From positions 2,604,001-2,668,000 of the forward strand of contig NZ_CP051685.1 in NCBI RefSeq assembly GCF_012849555.1: a DNA stretch of 64,000 nucleotides, given 5' to 3'. The notes under the pieces are model-generated. The model saw only the letters and a list, made by a program, of their open reading frames with translations. It did not search any database and was not told the origin of the DNA. Positions 27,878 through 38,283 of this stretch are shown one piece after another. Position 1 is the stretch's first letter. Each line of letters begins with the position of its first letter. The translations under genes and the position numbers were made by a program. This DNA is from Massilia forsythiae. GTDB taxonomy: Bacteria > Pseudomonadota > Gammaproteobacteria > Burkholderiales > Burkholderiaceae_D.

Positions 27878-28669
27878 ATGACTTACGAGACCATCCAGTT
27901 CACGATCGACAACGGCATCGCCACCCTGACCCTGAACCGCCCCGAGCGCCTGAACAGTTTTACGCAGGCGATGCACACCGAAGTACGCGCCGCCCTCGAC
28001 CGGGTGCAAGCCGACGACAGCGTGCGCGTGCTGCTGCTCACCGGCGCCGGCCGCGCCTTTTGCGCCGGCCAGGACTTGAACGACCGCGCGGTCGAACCCG
28101 GCGCGCCCGGCGTCGACCTGGGCGAATCGGTCGAGCGGTACTACGCGCCATTGGTCAAGACCCTGCGCACGCTGCCGCTGCCGGTGATCTGCGCCGTCAA
28201 CGGCGTGGCCGCCGGCGCCGGCGCCAACCTGGCGCTGGCCTGCGACATCGTGCTGGCCGCGCAATCGGCCAGCTTCATCGAAGCGTTCTCGAAACTCGGC
28301 CTGATTCCGGACACCGGCGGTACCTGGGCCTTACCGCGCCTGGTCGGCCCCGCGCGCGCGATGGGCCTGGCGCTGCTGGGCGAGCGCCTGCCGGCCGCCA
28401 AGGCCGAGGAATGGGGCCTGATCTGGCGCTGCGTGCCGGATGCGGAACTGATGAACGAAGCGATCGCCATGGCCACCCACTTCGCCGGCGCGCCCACGAA
28501 AGGCCTGGCCTATACCAAACGCGCGCTGCTGGCCAGCTGGACCAACACGCTCGACCAGCAACTGGCGCTGGAAGCGCAGATGATGCGCGAACTCGGCCAC
28601 AGCCACGATTACCGCGAAGGCGTGGCCGCCTTCATCGACAAGCGCCAGCCGCGCTTCCAGGGAAAATAA
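27878..28669 (+). CDS. paaG: 1,2-epoxyphenylacetyl-CoA isomerase PaaG
   Basis: A 263-residue crotonase-fold enzyme that isomerises the ring epoxide to oxepin-CoA and also shifts double bonds later in the pathway. RPERLNSFTQAMH, GAGRAFCAGQDLND (oxyanion hole, 57-69), VNGVAAGAGANLAL and GLIPDTGGTW with Asp145 are those of PaaG rather than of the hydratase PaaF. Length matches E. coli PaaG. Start at 27878 follows CGAGGAAACCCG; the frame is open 18 codons upstream. paaH starts 12 nt after the stop. Confidence 0.94.
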   Translation: MTYETIQFTIDNGIATLTLNRPERLNSFTQAMHTEVRAALDRVQADDSVRVLLLTGAGRAFCAGQDLNDRAVEPGAPGVDLGESVERYYAPLVKTLRTLPLPVICAVNGVAAGAGANLALACDIVLAAQSASFIEAFSKLGLIPDTGGTWALPRLVGPARAMGLALLGERLPAAKAEEWGLIWRCVPDAELMNEAIAMATHFAGAPTKGLAYTKRALLASWTNTLDQQLALEAQMMRELGHSHDYREGVAAFIDKRQPRFQGK

Positions 28670-28681
28670 AGGGAGGACGCC

Positions 28682-30328
28682 ATGAACGAGATATCGACGA
28701 GTCAAGCCGCAACGAGCCAGGCGTCGACGAACCAGGCAGCGGTCCAGCCCCTGCCGCCGGGCAGCGTGGTGGCCGTGATCGGCAGCGGCGCCATGGGCGC
28801 CGGCATCGCCCAGGTGGCCGCCGCCGCCGGGCACACGGTGCGCCTGTTCGATACCCGTCCCGACGCGCTGGACCAGGCGATTGCCGGCATCGGCGCCGGC
28901 TTCGACAAGCTGGTGGCGAAGGGCCGCATGCAGGCGCCCGATGCCGACGGCGCCCGCGCGCGCCTGCTGCCTGCCAAGTCGCTGGACGAGCTGCACGATG
29001 CCGCGCTGGCGATCGAGGCGGTGGTCGAGGATGTGCAGGTCAAGCGCGAATTGTTCGCGCGCCTGGAAGGCATCGTCGGCGCGGACTGCATCCTGGCCAC
29101 CAACACCTCGTCGATCTCGGTGACCGCCATCGCGGCGCCATTGCAACGGCCCGAGCGCCTGGCCGGCATGCACTTTTTCAATCCGGTGCCGCTGATGGCG
29201 CTGGTCGAGGTGATCAGCGGCGTCGCCACCGGGCGCGCCGTGGCCGATACGGTGTACGCCACCGCCGCGGCCTGGGGCAAGCAGCCGGTGCATGCGACGT
29301 CCACGCCCGGCTTCATCGTCAACCGCGTGGCGCGTCCGTTCTATGCCGAGGCGCTGCGCCTGCTGAACGAACGCGCGGGCGATGCCGCCACCATCGACGC
29401 CGTGATGCGCGAGGCCGGCGGTTTCCGCATGGGACCGTTCGAGCTGATGGACCTGATCGGCCACGACGTGAACTTCGCGGTGACGCAATCGGTGTTCGCC
29501 GCCTACTTCAACGACCCGCGCTTCACGCCCTCGGTGCTGCAGCAGGAACTGGTGAACGCCGGCTTCCTCGGCCGCAAGTCCGGGCGCGGCTTCTACCGCT
29601 ACGGCGGCGACGCGCTGCCGCCGCAAGTGCAGAACGAACCGCAGGCCGAGCGTCCGCACGGCGTGCGCGTCACGCGCGCGCATGGCGCGTCCGGTGCATC
29701 CAATCCGGCGTTCGACGCGCTGCACGACGTGGTGAACGCGCGCCTGGCGGCGACCGGCGTCGACGTCGCCCACCCGGGCTTGCTGGACGGCGTCGAGGGC
29801 CGCGAGGCGCCGGCTTTCCATGCCCACGGCGCCAGCATCTTCCTGACCGACGGCCGCAGCGCCACCCAGCGCGCCGCCGACGACGGCTATGAGGACACCG
29901 TGCTGTTCGACCTGCTGCTCGATCCGGCGGGCGCCACCCGCATCGCGCTGGCGCGCGCCGACCAGTGCGGCGAGGTCGCCTGGCAAGCCGCGGTCGGCCT
30001 GTTCCAGGCGGCCGGCTTCGCTGTCACGCGCCTGGACGACGTACCCGGCATGGCGGTGATGCGCACCGTCGCCATGCTGGCCAACGAGGCGGCCGACGCC
30101 GTCAACCAGGGCGTGTGCAGCGCCGCCGCGGTCGACCTCGCGATGCAGAAGGGCGTCAACTACCCGTGCGGGCCGCTGGCCTGGGCCGACGCCATCGGCC
30201 TGCGCCAGGTCGGCGCCGTGCTGGCCAACCTGGCGGACGTGTACGGCGAAGACCGTTACCGGATGTCGCCGCTGCTGCGCCGCAAGCTGGCCGCCGATCC
30301 GCTGGAGGCGCGTTTCCATGCACGCTGA
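28682..30328 (+). CDS. paaH: 3-hydroxyadipyl-CoA dehydrogenase PaaH
   Basis: A 548-residue 3-hydroxyacyl-CoA dehydrogenase of the longer PaaH/PaaC type with two C-terminal 3HCDH modules. The Rossmann motif VAVIGSGAMGAGIAQ lies at residues 30-44, HFFNPVPLMALVEVISG is the substrate-contact segment and KSGRGFYRYG closes the first C-terminal domain. The first 25 residues are an unusual Ser/Gln/Ala repeat (ATSQAST-like) with no family counterpart and are probably a flexible tail. It oxidises 3-hydroxyadipyl-CoA to the 3-oxo form with NAD. It overlaps paaI by 11 nt. Confidence 0.94.
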   Translation: MNEISTSQAATSQASTNQAAVQPLPPGSVVAVIGSGAMGAGIAQVAAAAGHTVRLFDTRPDALDQAIAGIGAGFDKLVAKGRMQAPDADGARARLLPAKSLDELHDAALAIEAVVEDVQVKRELFARLEGIVGADCILATNTSSISVTAIAAPLQRPERLAGMHFFNPVPLMALVEVISGVATGRAVADTVYATAAAWGKQPVHATSTPGFIVNRVARPFYAEALRLLNERAGDAATIDAVMREAGGFRMGPFELMDLIGHDVNFAVTQSVFAAYFNDPRFTPSVLQQELVNAGFLGRKSGRGFYRYGGDALPPQVQNEPQAERPHGVRVTRAHGASGASNPAFDALHDVVNARLAATGVDVAHPGLLDGVEGREAPAFHAHGASIFLTDGRSATQRAADDGYEDTVLFDLLLDPAGATRIALARADQCGEVAWQAAVGLFQAAGFAVTRLDDVPGMAVMRTVAMLANEAADAVNQGVCSAAAVDLAMQKGVNYPCGPLAWADAIGLRQVGAVLANLADVYGEDRYRMSPLLRRKLAADPLEARFHAR

Positions 30329-30791
30329 TCCGCAAGAACAGCAACAACGGCTGGCCGAACTGGCCGGCAAGACCATGTACGAACGCGATCCGGCCAGCCG
30401 GGCGCTCGGCATGACGCTGGACGCGATCCGCCCCGGCTACGCGCGCATGTCGATGCCGGTGCGCGCCGACATGCTCAACGGCCATGGCAGCTGCCACGGC
30501 GGCTATATCTTCATGCTGGCCGACAGCGCCTTCGCCTTCGCCTGCAATTCGCACAACGCCAACACGGTCGGCGCCGGCTGCAGCATCGATTACCTGGCGC
30601 CGGGCCGCGAAGGCGATTTGTTGAGCGCGGAAGCGGTCGAGCAGGCGCTGGCCGGCAAGACCGGCGTCTACGACGTCACCGTGCGCAACGGGGAAGGGCG
30701 GGCGATCGCCCTGTTCCGCGGCAAGTCGCATCGCGTGGCCGGCACGCTGGTGCCGGTCGACGCGCCCGGCGCCACAACCGGCGCAGCCTGA
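30318..30791 (+). CDS. paaI: Hydroxyphenylacetyl-CoA thioesterase PaaI
   Basis: A 157-residue hotdog-fold thioesterase that hydrolyses ring-hydroxylated or stalled CoA intermediates, freeing CoA. The sequence NGHGSCHGGYIFMLADSAFAFACN carries the Asn/His/Gly and Asp of the PaaI active site. Length is normal plus a short Ala/Gly-rich tail. The start ATG lies inside the paaH end, indicating coupled translation. paaK follows after 12 nt. Confidence 0.94.
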   Translation: MHADPQEQQQRLAELAGKTMYERDPASRALGMTLDAIRPGYARMSMPVRADMLNGHGSCHGGYIFMLADSAFAFACNSHNANTVGAGCSIDYLAPGREGDLLSAEAVEQALAGKTGVYDVTVRNGEGRAIALFRGKSHRVAGTLVPVDAPGATTGAA

Positions 30792-30803
30792 CAGGAGACC
30801 GAC

Positions 30804-32117
30804 ATGGTGCAACGCACGCCCGACCCCGCCGAGCTCGAGCCGATCGAACGCGCCAGCCGCGACGAACTGCAGGCGCTGCAGCTGCAACGCCTGCGCTGGA
30901 GCCTGCGCCACGCCTACGACAATGTCGCGCACTACCGCCGGGCCTTCGACGCCGCCGGCGTGCATCCCGACGATCTGCGCACGCTGGCCGACCTGGCGAA
31001 ATTTCCGTTTACCGACAAGGCCACCCTGCGCGACAACTATCCGTTCGGCCTGTTCGCGGTGCCGCGCGAACGGGTGGTGCGCGTGCACGCCTCGTCCGGC
31101 ACCACCGGCAAGCCGACCGTGGTCGGCTACACGCGGCGCGACATCGACACCTGGGCCGACCTCGTGGCGCGCTCGATCCGCGCCGCCGGCGGCCGTCCCG
31201 GCGACATGGTGCACGTTGCCTACGGCTACGGCCTGTTCACCGGCGGCCTGGGCGCGCACTACGGCGCCGAGCGCCTCGGGTGCACCGTGGTGCCGATGTC
31301 GGGCGGCCAGACCGAAAAACAGGTGCAGCTGATCCGCGACTTCCAGCCGTCGATCATCATGGTCACGCCCTCGTACATGCTGAACATCCTCGAGGAGTTC
31401 AGGTGCCAGGGCGTCGATCCGGCGCATTCCTCGCTGAAGGTCGGCATCTTCGGCGCCGAACCGTGGAGCGACGCCATGCGGCGCGAGATCGAGCTCGGCG
31501 CCGGCATCGACGCGCTCGACATCTACGGCCTGTCCGAGGTGATGGGGCCGGGCGTGGCCAGCGAATGCATCGAGAGCAAGGACGGTCCGACCGTCTGGGA
31601 AGACCACTTCTATCCGGAGATCGTCGACCCCGACACCGGTGCAGTGCTGCCCGACGGCGCGGAAGGCGAGCTGGTGTTCACCTCGCTGACCAAGGAAGCG
31701 TTGCCGATCGTCCGCTACCGCACGCGCGACCTGACGAAACTGCTGCCGCCGAGCGCGCGCGCGATGCGCCGCATGGGCCGCATCGGCGGGCGTTCGGACG
31801 ATATGCTGATCATCCGCGGCGTGAACGTGTTCCCGAGCCAGGTCGAGGAAATCGTGCTGGCGATGCCGGCGCTGGCGCCGCATTATCAACTCGTCGTCAC
31901 GCGCGACGGCCACCTGGATGCCTTGGAGGTGCTGTGTGAGCTGCGCGACGGCGCCGCGGCCCCAGGCGCCATCGACGTCCTCGCGCACGACCTCCGGCAC
32001 CGCATCAAGACCCATATCGGCGTGAGCGCCGCCGTGCGCCTGCTGCCGCCGCAGGGCATCGAGCGCTCGCTGACCGGCAAGGCGCGCCGCGTGCTCGACA
32101 AGCGTGTCCGGAACTGA
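30804..32117 (+). CDS. paaK: Phenylacetate-CoA ligase PaaK
   Basis: A 437-residue adenylate-forming ligase that activates phenylacetate with ATP and CoA, the entry step of the pathway. The P-loop is VHASSGTTGKPTVVGYTRRD, the adenine/AMP region is DIYGLSEVMGPGVASECIE, and the C-terminal catalytic lysine lies in RSLTGKARRVLDKR. Length and motifs match PaaK rather than broad acyl-CoA synthetases. The ATG follows CAGGAGACCGAC. Confidence 0.95.
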   Translation: MVQRTPDPAELEPIERASRDELQALQLQRLRWSLRHAYDNVAHYRRAFDAAGVHPDDLRTLADLAKFPFTDKATLRDNYPFGLFAVPRERVVRVHASSGTTGKPTVVGYTRRDIDTWADLVARSIRAAGGRPGDMVHVAYGYGLFTGGLGAHYGAERLGCTVVPMSGGQTEKQVQLIRDFQPSIIMVTPSYMLNILEEFRCQGVDPAHSSLKVGIFGAEPWSDAMRREIELGAGIDALDIYGLSEVMGPGVASECIESKDGPTVWEDHFYPEIVDPDTGAVLPDGAEGELVFTSLTKEALPIVRYRTRDLTKLLPPSARAMRRMGRIGGRSDDMLIIRGVNVFPSQVEEIVLAMPALAPHYQLVVTRDGHLDALEVLCELRDGAAAPGAIDVLAHDLRHRIKTHIGVSAAVRLLPPQGIERSLTGKARRVLDKRVRN

Positions 32118-32143
32118 ACCATAGGATCACCAAGGAGACTGAC

Positions 32144-33349
<1,206 letters not shown>

Positions 33350-33351
33350 GC

Positions 33352-33945
33352 ATGGTCAAGGTATACGAGATCGACGGCCTGCGCCCGGTGGTGCACCCGA
33401 GCGCCTATGTGCATCCGAGCGCGGTGCTGATCGGGGACGTGATCGTCGGCCCGCGCTGCTACGTCGGCCCGCTGGCCTCGCTGCGCGGCGACTTCGGGCG
33501 CCTGGTCCTGGAAGAGGGCGCCAACCTACAGGACACCTGCGTGATGCACGGCTTTCCCGAGGACGACACGGTGGTCGAAGTGGATGGCCACGTCGGCCAC
33601 GGCGCCGTGCTGCACGGCTGCCGCGTGGGGCGCAACGCCATGGTCGGGATGAACGCGGTGGTGATGGACAAGGCCGTGGTCGGCGCCGAATCGATCGTCG
33701 GCGCCGCCGCTTTCGTGAAGGCCGGCATGGCGATCCCGCCGCGCAGCCTGGTGCTGGGCGCCCCGGCGCGCGTGGTGCGCGCGGTGACGGACGAGGAGAT
33801 CGCGTGGAAGAGCCATGGGACGCGCCAGTACCACGACCTGGCCGTGCGCTCGATGCAGGGCATGCGCGAGGTGGAGGCGTTCACCGAGATGGAAGCGGAT
33901 CGGCGGCGCATGGTGTTCGAAGCGCCGCACCGGCCTAAAAACTAG
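33352..33945 (+). CDS. paaY: Phenylacetate pathway thioesterase PaaY
   Basis: A 197-residue left-handed beta-helix protein of the gamma-carbonic-anhydrase-like family, PaaY subgroup. Hexapeptide repeats run from about residue 10 to 150 (VHPSAYVHPSAVLIGDVIVGPRC, GHGAVLHGCRVGRNAMVGMNAVV). His ligands for the trimer-interface metal are visible in VMHGF, VGHGAVLHG. PaaY hydrolyses the inhibitory by-product 2-hydroxycyclohepta-1,4,6-triene-1-formyl-CoA. It is 2 nt after paaJ and so co-translated. A palindromic pair follows before paaZ. Confidence 0.93.
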   Translation: MVKVYEIDGLRPVVHPSAYVHPSAVLIGDVIVGPRCYVGPLASLRGDFGRLVLEEGANLQDTCVMHGFPEDDTVVEVDGHVGHGAVLHGCRVGRNAMVGMNAVVMDKAVVGAESIVGAAAFVKAGMAIPPRSLVLGAPARVVRAVTDEEIAWKSHGTRQYHDLAVRSMQGMREVEAFTEMEADRRRMVFEAPHRPKN

Positions 33946-33966
33946 TTTTATCGAATCACGCTCAGC

Positions 33967-34047
33967 ATGGGCCCCCGCCTGCGCGGGGGCGACGGTTTCT
34001 AGGATACGTACCGTTGATACGTCGTCCCCGCGCAGGCGGGGACCCAT
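33967..34047. repeat. Paired palindromic repeat, pair 5 (reverse order)
   Basis: Copies at 33967-33994 and 34020-34047, with 25 nt between. The order is opposite to pairs 1-4 (inverse copy first). The first copy has GCCCCCGC...GCGGGGGC in place of GTCCCCGC...GCGGGGAC: a double change that keeps the base pair. It lies between paaY and paaZ. Confidence 0.85.
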
Positions 34048-34108
34048 ACATAGCATCAACGATCGAAAAACAACCGAACCAGATAGCCCGATCGGAGGAG
34101 ACAAGCAA

Positions 34109-36160
34109 ATGCACACCCCCACCACCCTGCAAAGCCACATCGCCGGCCGCTGGCACGGCCAGCAAGCCCACCAGCCCCTGCACAGCGCCCTCGACAACGG
34201 CCTGATCTACCACACCCATGCCGAACCGATCGACTTCGCCGAAGCCCTGCACTACGCCCGCAAGACCGGCATCCGCAGCCTGATGCAGCTCGATTTCCAG
34301 CAACGCGCCCAGCGCCTGAAAGCCCTGGCGCTGTACCTGATGGAGCGCAAGGAAGAGTTGTATGAGATCTCGCACCTGACCGGCGCCACCCGTCCTGACA
34401 GCTGGGTCGACGTCGAAGGCGGCATCGGCACCCTGTTCGCCTACGCCAGCATGGGCGGGCGCGAGCTGCCCTCGTCGAACGTGCTGCACGAAGGCCCGGC
34501 CATGGCGCTGGGCAAGCGCGGCGGCTTCGCCGGCACCCACATCCTGGTGCCGCGCGGCGGCGTCGCCGTGCACATCAACGCCTTCAATTTTCCGATCTGG
34601 GGGCTGCTGGAAAAATTCGCACCGAGTTTTCTCGCCGCCATGCCGTGCATCGCCAAGCCGGCCACCGCCACCAGCTACCTCACGCACACGGTGGTGAAGA
34701 TGATGATGGATTCAAGCCTGCTGCCGGAAGGCGCGCTGCAGCTGGTCATCGGCGGCACCGGCGATTTGCTGGACCGTTTGACCGGCTTCGACGCCGTCAC
34801 CTTCACCGGCTCGGCCGATACCGCCGTCAAGCTGCGCAGCAACGCGAATCTGCTGCGCGAAGGCGTGCCGTTCACCGCCGAGGCGGATTCGCTCAACGCC
34901 GCCATCCTGGCGCCGGACGTCACGCCGGACGACCCGGAATTCGACCTGTTCGTGAAGGAGGTCGCGCGCGAGATGACCGGCAAGGCCGGCCAGAAGTGCA
35001 CGGCGATCCGGCGCGTGATCGTGCCGCGGCAGCACGTCGAGGCGGTCGGCCAGCGCCTGCGCGAACGGCTGGCGAAGATCGTGGTGGGCAATCCGAAGAT
35101 GGACGGCGTGCGCATGGGCGCGCTGGCTTCGATGGACCAGCACCGCGACGTGTCCGAACGGGTGGAACGGCTGGCGCGCGGCAACGAGATCCTGTTCGGC
35201 GCGCGCGACGGTTTCAATCCGGTCGGCGCGGGCGGCGGCGGCGGCGCCTATTTCTCGCCCACGCTGCTCCTGTGCCGCGACGCCATGCGCAACGACGCCG
35301 TGCACGACATCGAAGCCTTCGGCCCGGTCAGCACCCTGATGCCGTACGACGGCATCGACGAGGCGCTGGAACTGGCGGCGCGCGGGCGCGGCAGCCTGGT
35401 GACCACGCTGGTGACGCGCGATCCGGCCATCGCCGCGCACGCGGTGCCGGTGGCCGCCGCCTCGCACGGCCGCGTGCACATCCTGGAACGCGAAGCGGCG
35501 GTGGATTCCACCGGCCACGGCTCGCCGCTGCCGCAACTCAAGCACGGCGGGCCGGGACGCGCCGGCGGCGGCGAGGAGCTGGGCGGCATCCGCGCCGTCA
35601 AACATTTTCTCCAGCGCGCGGCGGTGCAGGGCTCGCCCACCATGCTGGCCGCGGTGACGGGGGAGTACGTGCGCGGCGGCGCCGTCAAGGAATCGGATAT
35701 CCACCCGTTCCGCCGCCACTTCGAGGACCTGCAGGTCGGCCACTCGCTGCTGACCCACCGCCGCACCGTGAGCGAGGCCGACATCGTGAATTTCGGCGGC
35801 GTCTCGGGCGATTATTTCTACATGCACTTCGACGAGATCGCGGCGAAGGACACGCAATTCGGCAAGCGCATCGCGCATGGCTACTTCGTGCTGTCGGCGG
35901 CGGCCGGCCTGTTCGTGTCGCCGGCGCCGGGACCGGTGCTGGCCAACTATGGCCTCGACAATCTGCGCTTCGTGGCGCCGGTGGCGATCGGCGACACCAT
36001 CCGCGCGCGCTTGACCTGCAAGCGCAAGGTGGACCGCAACCGCACCGACGAGGCCGGGCGCGGGCAGGGCGTGGTGGCCTGGGACGTGCAGGTCACCAAC
36101 CAGCACGAGGAACTGGTGGCCAGCTACGACATCCTGACGCTGGTGCTGAAGCACGCCTGA
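34109..36160 (+). CDS. paaZ: Bifunctional oxepin-CoA hydrolase / aldehyde dehydrogenase PaaZ
   Basis: A 683-residue fusion that opens the oxepin ring and then oxidises the resulting aldehyde. Residues 1-520 are aldehyde dehydrogenase, with Cys297 in GKAGQKCTAIRR as nucleophile and Glu in FTAEADSLN as general base. Residues 540-683 are a MaoC-type hydratase with VNFGGVSGDYFYMHFDE (Asp568, equivalent to the catalytic Asp of E. coli PaaZ). Both active sites look intact. Start at 34109 follows CGGAGGAGACAAGCAA. It is last in the operon, behind the fifth palindromic pair, so its expression may differ from upstream genes. Confidence 0.95.
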   Translation: MHTPTTLQSHIAGRWHGQQAHQPLHSALDNGLIYHTHAEPIDFAEALHYARKTGIRSLMQLDFQQRAQRLKALALYLMERKEELYEISHLTGATRPDSWVDVEGGIGTLFAYASMGGRELPSSNVLHEGPAMALGKRGGFAGTHILVPRGGVAVHINAFNFPIWGLLEKFAPSFLAAMPCIAKPATATSYLTHTVVKMMMDSSLLPEGALQLVIGGTGDLLDRLTGFDAVTFTGSADTAVKLRSNANLLREGVPFTAEADSLNAAILAPDVTPDDPEFDLFVKEVAREMTGKAGQKCTAIRRVIVPRQHVEAVGQRLRERLAKIVVGNPKMDGVRMGALASMDQHRDVSERVERLARGNEILFGARDGFNPVGAGGGGGAYFSPTLLLCRDAMRNDAVHDIEAFGPVSTLMPYDGIDEALELAARGRGSLVTTLVTRDPAIAAHAVPVAAASHGRVHILEREAAVDSTGHGSPLPQLKHGGPGRAGGGEELGGIRAVKHFLQRAAVQGSPTMLAAVTGEYVRGGAVKESDIHPFRRHFEDLQVGHSLLTHRRTVSEADIVNFGGVSGDYFYMHFDEIAAKDTQFGKRIAHGYFVLSAAAGLFVSPAPGPVLANYGLDNLRFVAPVAIGDTIRARLTCKRKVDRNRTDEAGRGQGVVAWDVQVTNQHEELVASYDILTLVLKHA

Positions 36161-36245
36161 GCGGCGGGCATCGGGTCGGCGGCGGCGCTCGGCTCCGCGG
36201 TAGGGCCGGCACCGTGCAGGCGGGCCGGCGCCGCGGGCAACCCGT

Positions 36246-36629
36246 CTAGCGCGGGTTGCGCCGCCTGCGGCCGTGCTTGTTCCAGCCGCGCCGGTACAGG
36301 TCCAGGCGCGGCGAATCCGCGCGCCGGGCGATATCGGCGCGCACCGCCGCGCGCAGCGATGGATTGTCGATCAGGCGGACCGCCAGCGCCTGCAGGCGCG
36401 CGGCCTGCGCCGGGTCGCCGATGCCGGACGCGATCGCAAGGTGGCGGCGCACCACGTCGGCATATCCCCTGACACTCGCCCAGCGCACCGGCGCCCTGGT
36501 AAACGGCTTGCGCTTGATGCGCAGGACTTGCGACGCCAGGAACGCCGCTTCCTCGCGGATCTGCGTTTCCGGCTGCGGGCGGATGCGGTCGGCCAGGCGG
36601 TAGTCGCCGGCCGATACGATGGCGTCCAT
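36246..36629 (-). CDS. Basic hypothetical protein
   Basis: A 127-residue predicted protein, helix-rich and basic toward the C-terminus, ending in a cluster of Arg/Lys (HGRRRRNPR). It reads like a real protein: segments such as DYRLADRIRPQPETQIREEAAFLASQVLRIKRKPF have a balanced composition. However, the upstream ribosome site is weak and the high-GC context gives open frames on both strands here. I recognise no domain. It is convergent with paaZ and divergent from the cupin gene. Moderate confidence that it is expressed. Confidence 0.5.
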   Translation of the reverse strand: MDAIVSAGDYRLADRIRPQPETQIREEAAFLASQVLRIKRKPFTRAPVRWASVRGYADVVRRHLAIASGIGDPAQAARLQALAVRLIDNPSLRAAVRADIARRADSPRLDLYRRGWNKHGRRRRNPR

Positions 36630-36728
36630 GCGCGCCGTCCGACCGCACCGCACGCACGCGCAACGGCGCCTTCGGCAAGATAGGCTATGCTGGTGCCGCA
36701 CACCATTCAATCAGAGGAGCGTCGTCCC

Positions 36729-37268
36729 ATGTCCAGGCTAGACTTGAGCATCATCCCCGTGCTGACCGGCACCGATTATCCCGAAGCGTTCGCCGAAGCG
36801 GTGAACGGGCGCAGCCGCCAGGCGCTGGGCGAGGCGGGCGGCCTGAGCCAGTTCGGCGTCAACCTGGTCGAGCTGAAGCCCGGCGCCGCGTCGTCGCAGC
36901 GCCATTGGCATTCGAAGGAAGACGAATTCGTGATGGTGGTGTCGGGCGAGCTGACCCTCGTCACCGACGAAGGCGAGACCATCATGCGCGCCGGCGACTG
37001 CGCCGCCTTCCCGGCCGGCCGGCCGAACGGCCACCAGCTGGTCAACCGCAGCTGGGGCAGCGCGCTGATGCTCGCGGTCGGCCCCAATGTGCCGGGCGAC
37101 CGCGCCACTTATCCGGACATCGACATGGTGTACGACGAGGACAGCGACCGCTACACCCACCGCGACGGCACGCCGTATCCGAAAAGCACGGCGCAGCCGG
37201 ACCAGCCGGCGGCGGACCTGCCGGTCGATGCCGAGACGCTGGCGCCGCGCGTCTACCGGCACGAATAA
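36729..37268 (+). CDS. Cupin domain protein
   Basis: A 179-residue single-domain cupin. The first cupin motif is SSQRHWHSKEDEFVMVVSGELTLV with His59, His61 and Glu65/66 as metal ligands, and the second AGDCAAFPAGRPNGHQLVNRS supplies His102. The family (often annotated as cupin, sometimes transcriptional auxiliary) includes many small metal-dependent enzymes and binding proteins of unknown reaction. Start at 36729 follows GAGGAGCGTCGTCCC. It is a single gene with no clear operon partner. Confidence 0.85.
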   Translation: MSRLDLSIIPVLTGTDYPEAFAEAVNGRSRQALGEAGGLSQFGVNLVELKPGAASSQRHWHSKEDEFVMVVSGELTLVTDEGETIMRAGDCAAFPAGRPNGHQLVNRSWGSALMLAVGPNVPGDRATYPDIDMVYDEDSDRYTHRDGTPYPKSTAQPDQPAADLPVDAETLAPRVYRHE

Positions 37269-37327
37269 GGCCACGCCGGCCGCCCTGGCCGGATCGCATC
37301 CGGCCGGTCGGCGCGGGCCGCAGCCGT

Positions 37328-38062
37328 TCAGGCGCCGCGGCGCGCCAGGCGCAGGCCGCCGTCCGGCGCCACTTCAGTACGCAGGTCTTCGTAGTCGAGC
37401 ACGGCGGCGACGTCGGTTGCCAACGGATGCGCGTGCGTGGTCGTGACCACCACGCTGTCCATGCCGGCGGCGGCGGCCGACTGCAGGCCGGCCAGCGTAT
37501 CCTCGAACACCAGGCAATCGGCGCTCGCCACGCCCAGCTTCTGCGCGCCCAGCAGGAACGGGTCCGGCGCCGGCTTGCCGCGCGCGACGTCCTCGGCCGC
37601 CACCAGCACCGCCGGCAGCGGCATGCCGGCGGCGGCAATGCGCGCCTCGGCCAACCGGCGCGGCGCCGAGGTGACGATGGCCCAGCGCCCGGCGGGCAGG
37701 CTGGCCAGGAAGGCGGCGGCGCCGCGGATGCCTTCGATGTCGGCCACGTCCTCGATCCCGGCCAGCATGATGCGCAGCACTTCCGCCGCCGGGTCGACGC
37801 CCGGCAGGTTCAGGTTGCGGATGGTGTCCACGCCGCGCTTGCCGTGGATGGTCGGCACGAAGGCGGCGACGTCCAGGCCGTGGCCGGCGGCCCAGGCGCT
37901 CCAGACGCGTTCGGCGGCCTTGATCGAGGTGAGGATGGTGCCGTCCATGTCGAACAGGAAGGCGGCGTAGGCGCGCGCGGGCAGGGCGCGCGGGGAAGTG
38001 CTGGGCGGGTCGTTCGAAGTCACGTGGCGGGTCCGGTGCGTATGGATATCGGGTCCGCGCAT
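37328..38062 (-). CDS. HAD-family sugar-phosphatase-like hydrolase
   Basis: A 244-residue HAD hydrolase with the subfamily-I cap insertion after motif I, as in beta-phosphoglucomutase and glycerol/sugar phosphatases. Motif I is AFLFDMDGTILTS, motif II the Ser in AIVTSAP, motif III the Lys in VARGKPAPDPFL, motif IV CLVFEDTLAGLQSAAAAGM. The substrate is likely a small sugar or polyol phosphate. An in-frame GTG at 38023 would shorten the disordered N-terminus by 13 residues and is a possible alternative start; neither has a strong ribosome site. It faces the cupin gene. Confidence 0.85.
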   Translation of the reverse strand: MRGPDIHTHRTRHVTSNDPPSTSPRALPARAYAAFLFDMDGTILTSIKAAERVWSAWAAGHGLDVAAFVPTIHGKRGVDTIRNLNLPGVDPAAEVLRIMLAGIEDVADIEGIRGAAAFLASLPAGRWAIVTSAPRRLAEARIAAAGMPLPAVLVAAEDVARGKPAPDPFLLGAQKLGVASADCLVFEDTLAGLQSAAAAGMDSVVVTTTHAHPLATDVAAVLDYEDLRTEVAPDGGLRLARRGA

Positions 38063-38175
38063 GGGCGGAAGAAGCGGGCAGTGTAGCGGTGGGAGCGCGC
38101 CGGCGGCGCCGGCCAGGCGGTGCGGCAGGGAGCGGATGACGGTGACGTGTCGCCGGATGTGTCGGCGCCGGTCGA

Positions 38176-38220
38176 ACGCGTGGACGGCGAAGCCGTCTAG
38201 GCGCCCCCGTCCACCCTACG
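38176..38220. repeat. Degenerate 'GTGGACGG...CCACCCTACG' repeat, copy 1
   Basis: CGTGGACGGCGAAGCCGTC followed by CCCCCGTCCACCCTACG, an interrupted inverted repeat in the gap between the HAD gene and argH. Related pieces occur at 53607-53634 and 63702-63746. This looks like a second dispersed repeat family; membership is judged by eye only. Confidence 0.4.
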
Positions 38221-38283
38221 ATCAACGTCAGCTCCATCGCGCCGAGGGGCAGACCGCAACCCGATTCGACGCGACCAGCCGCC

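Noticed and set aside
37438-37970. Plus-strand frame opposite the HAD gene
   Set aside because: The HAD motifs I-IV are intact on the minus strand; the other frame has none.
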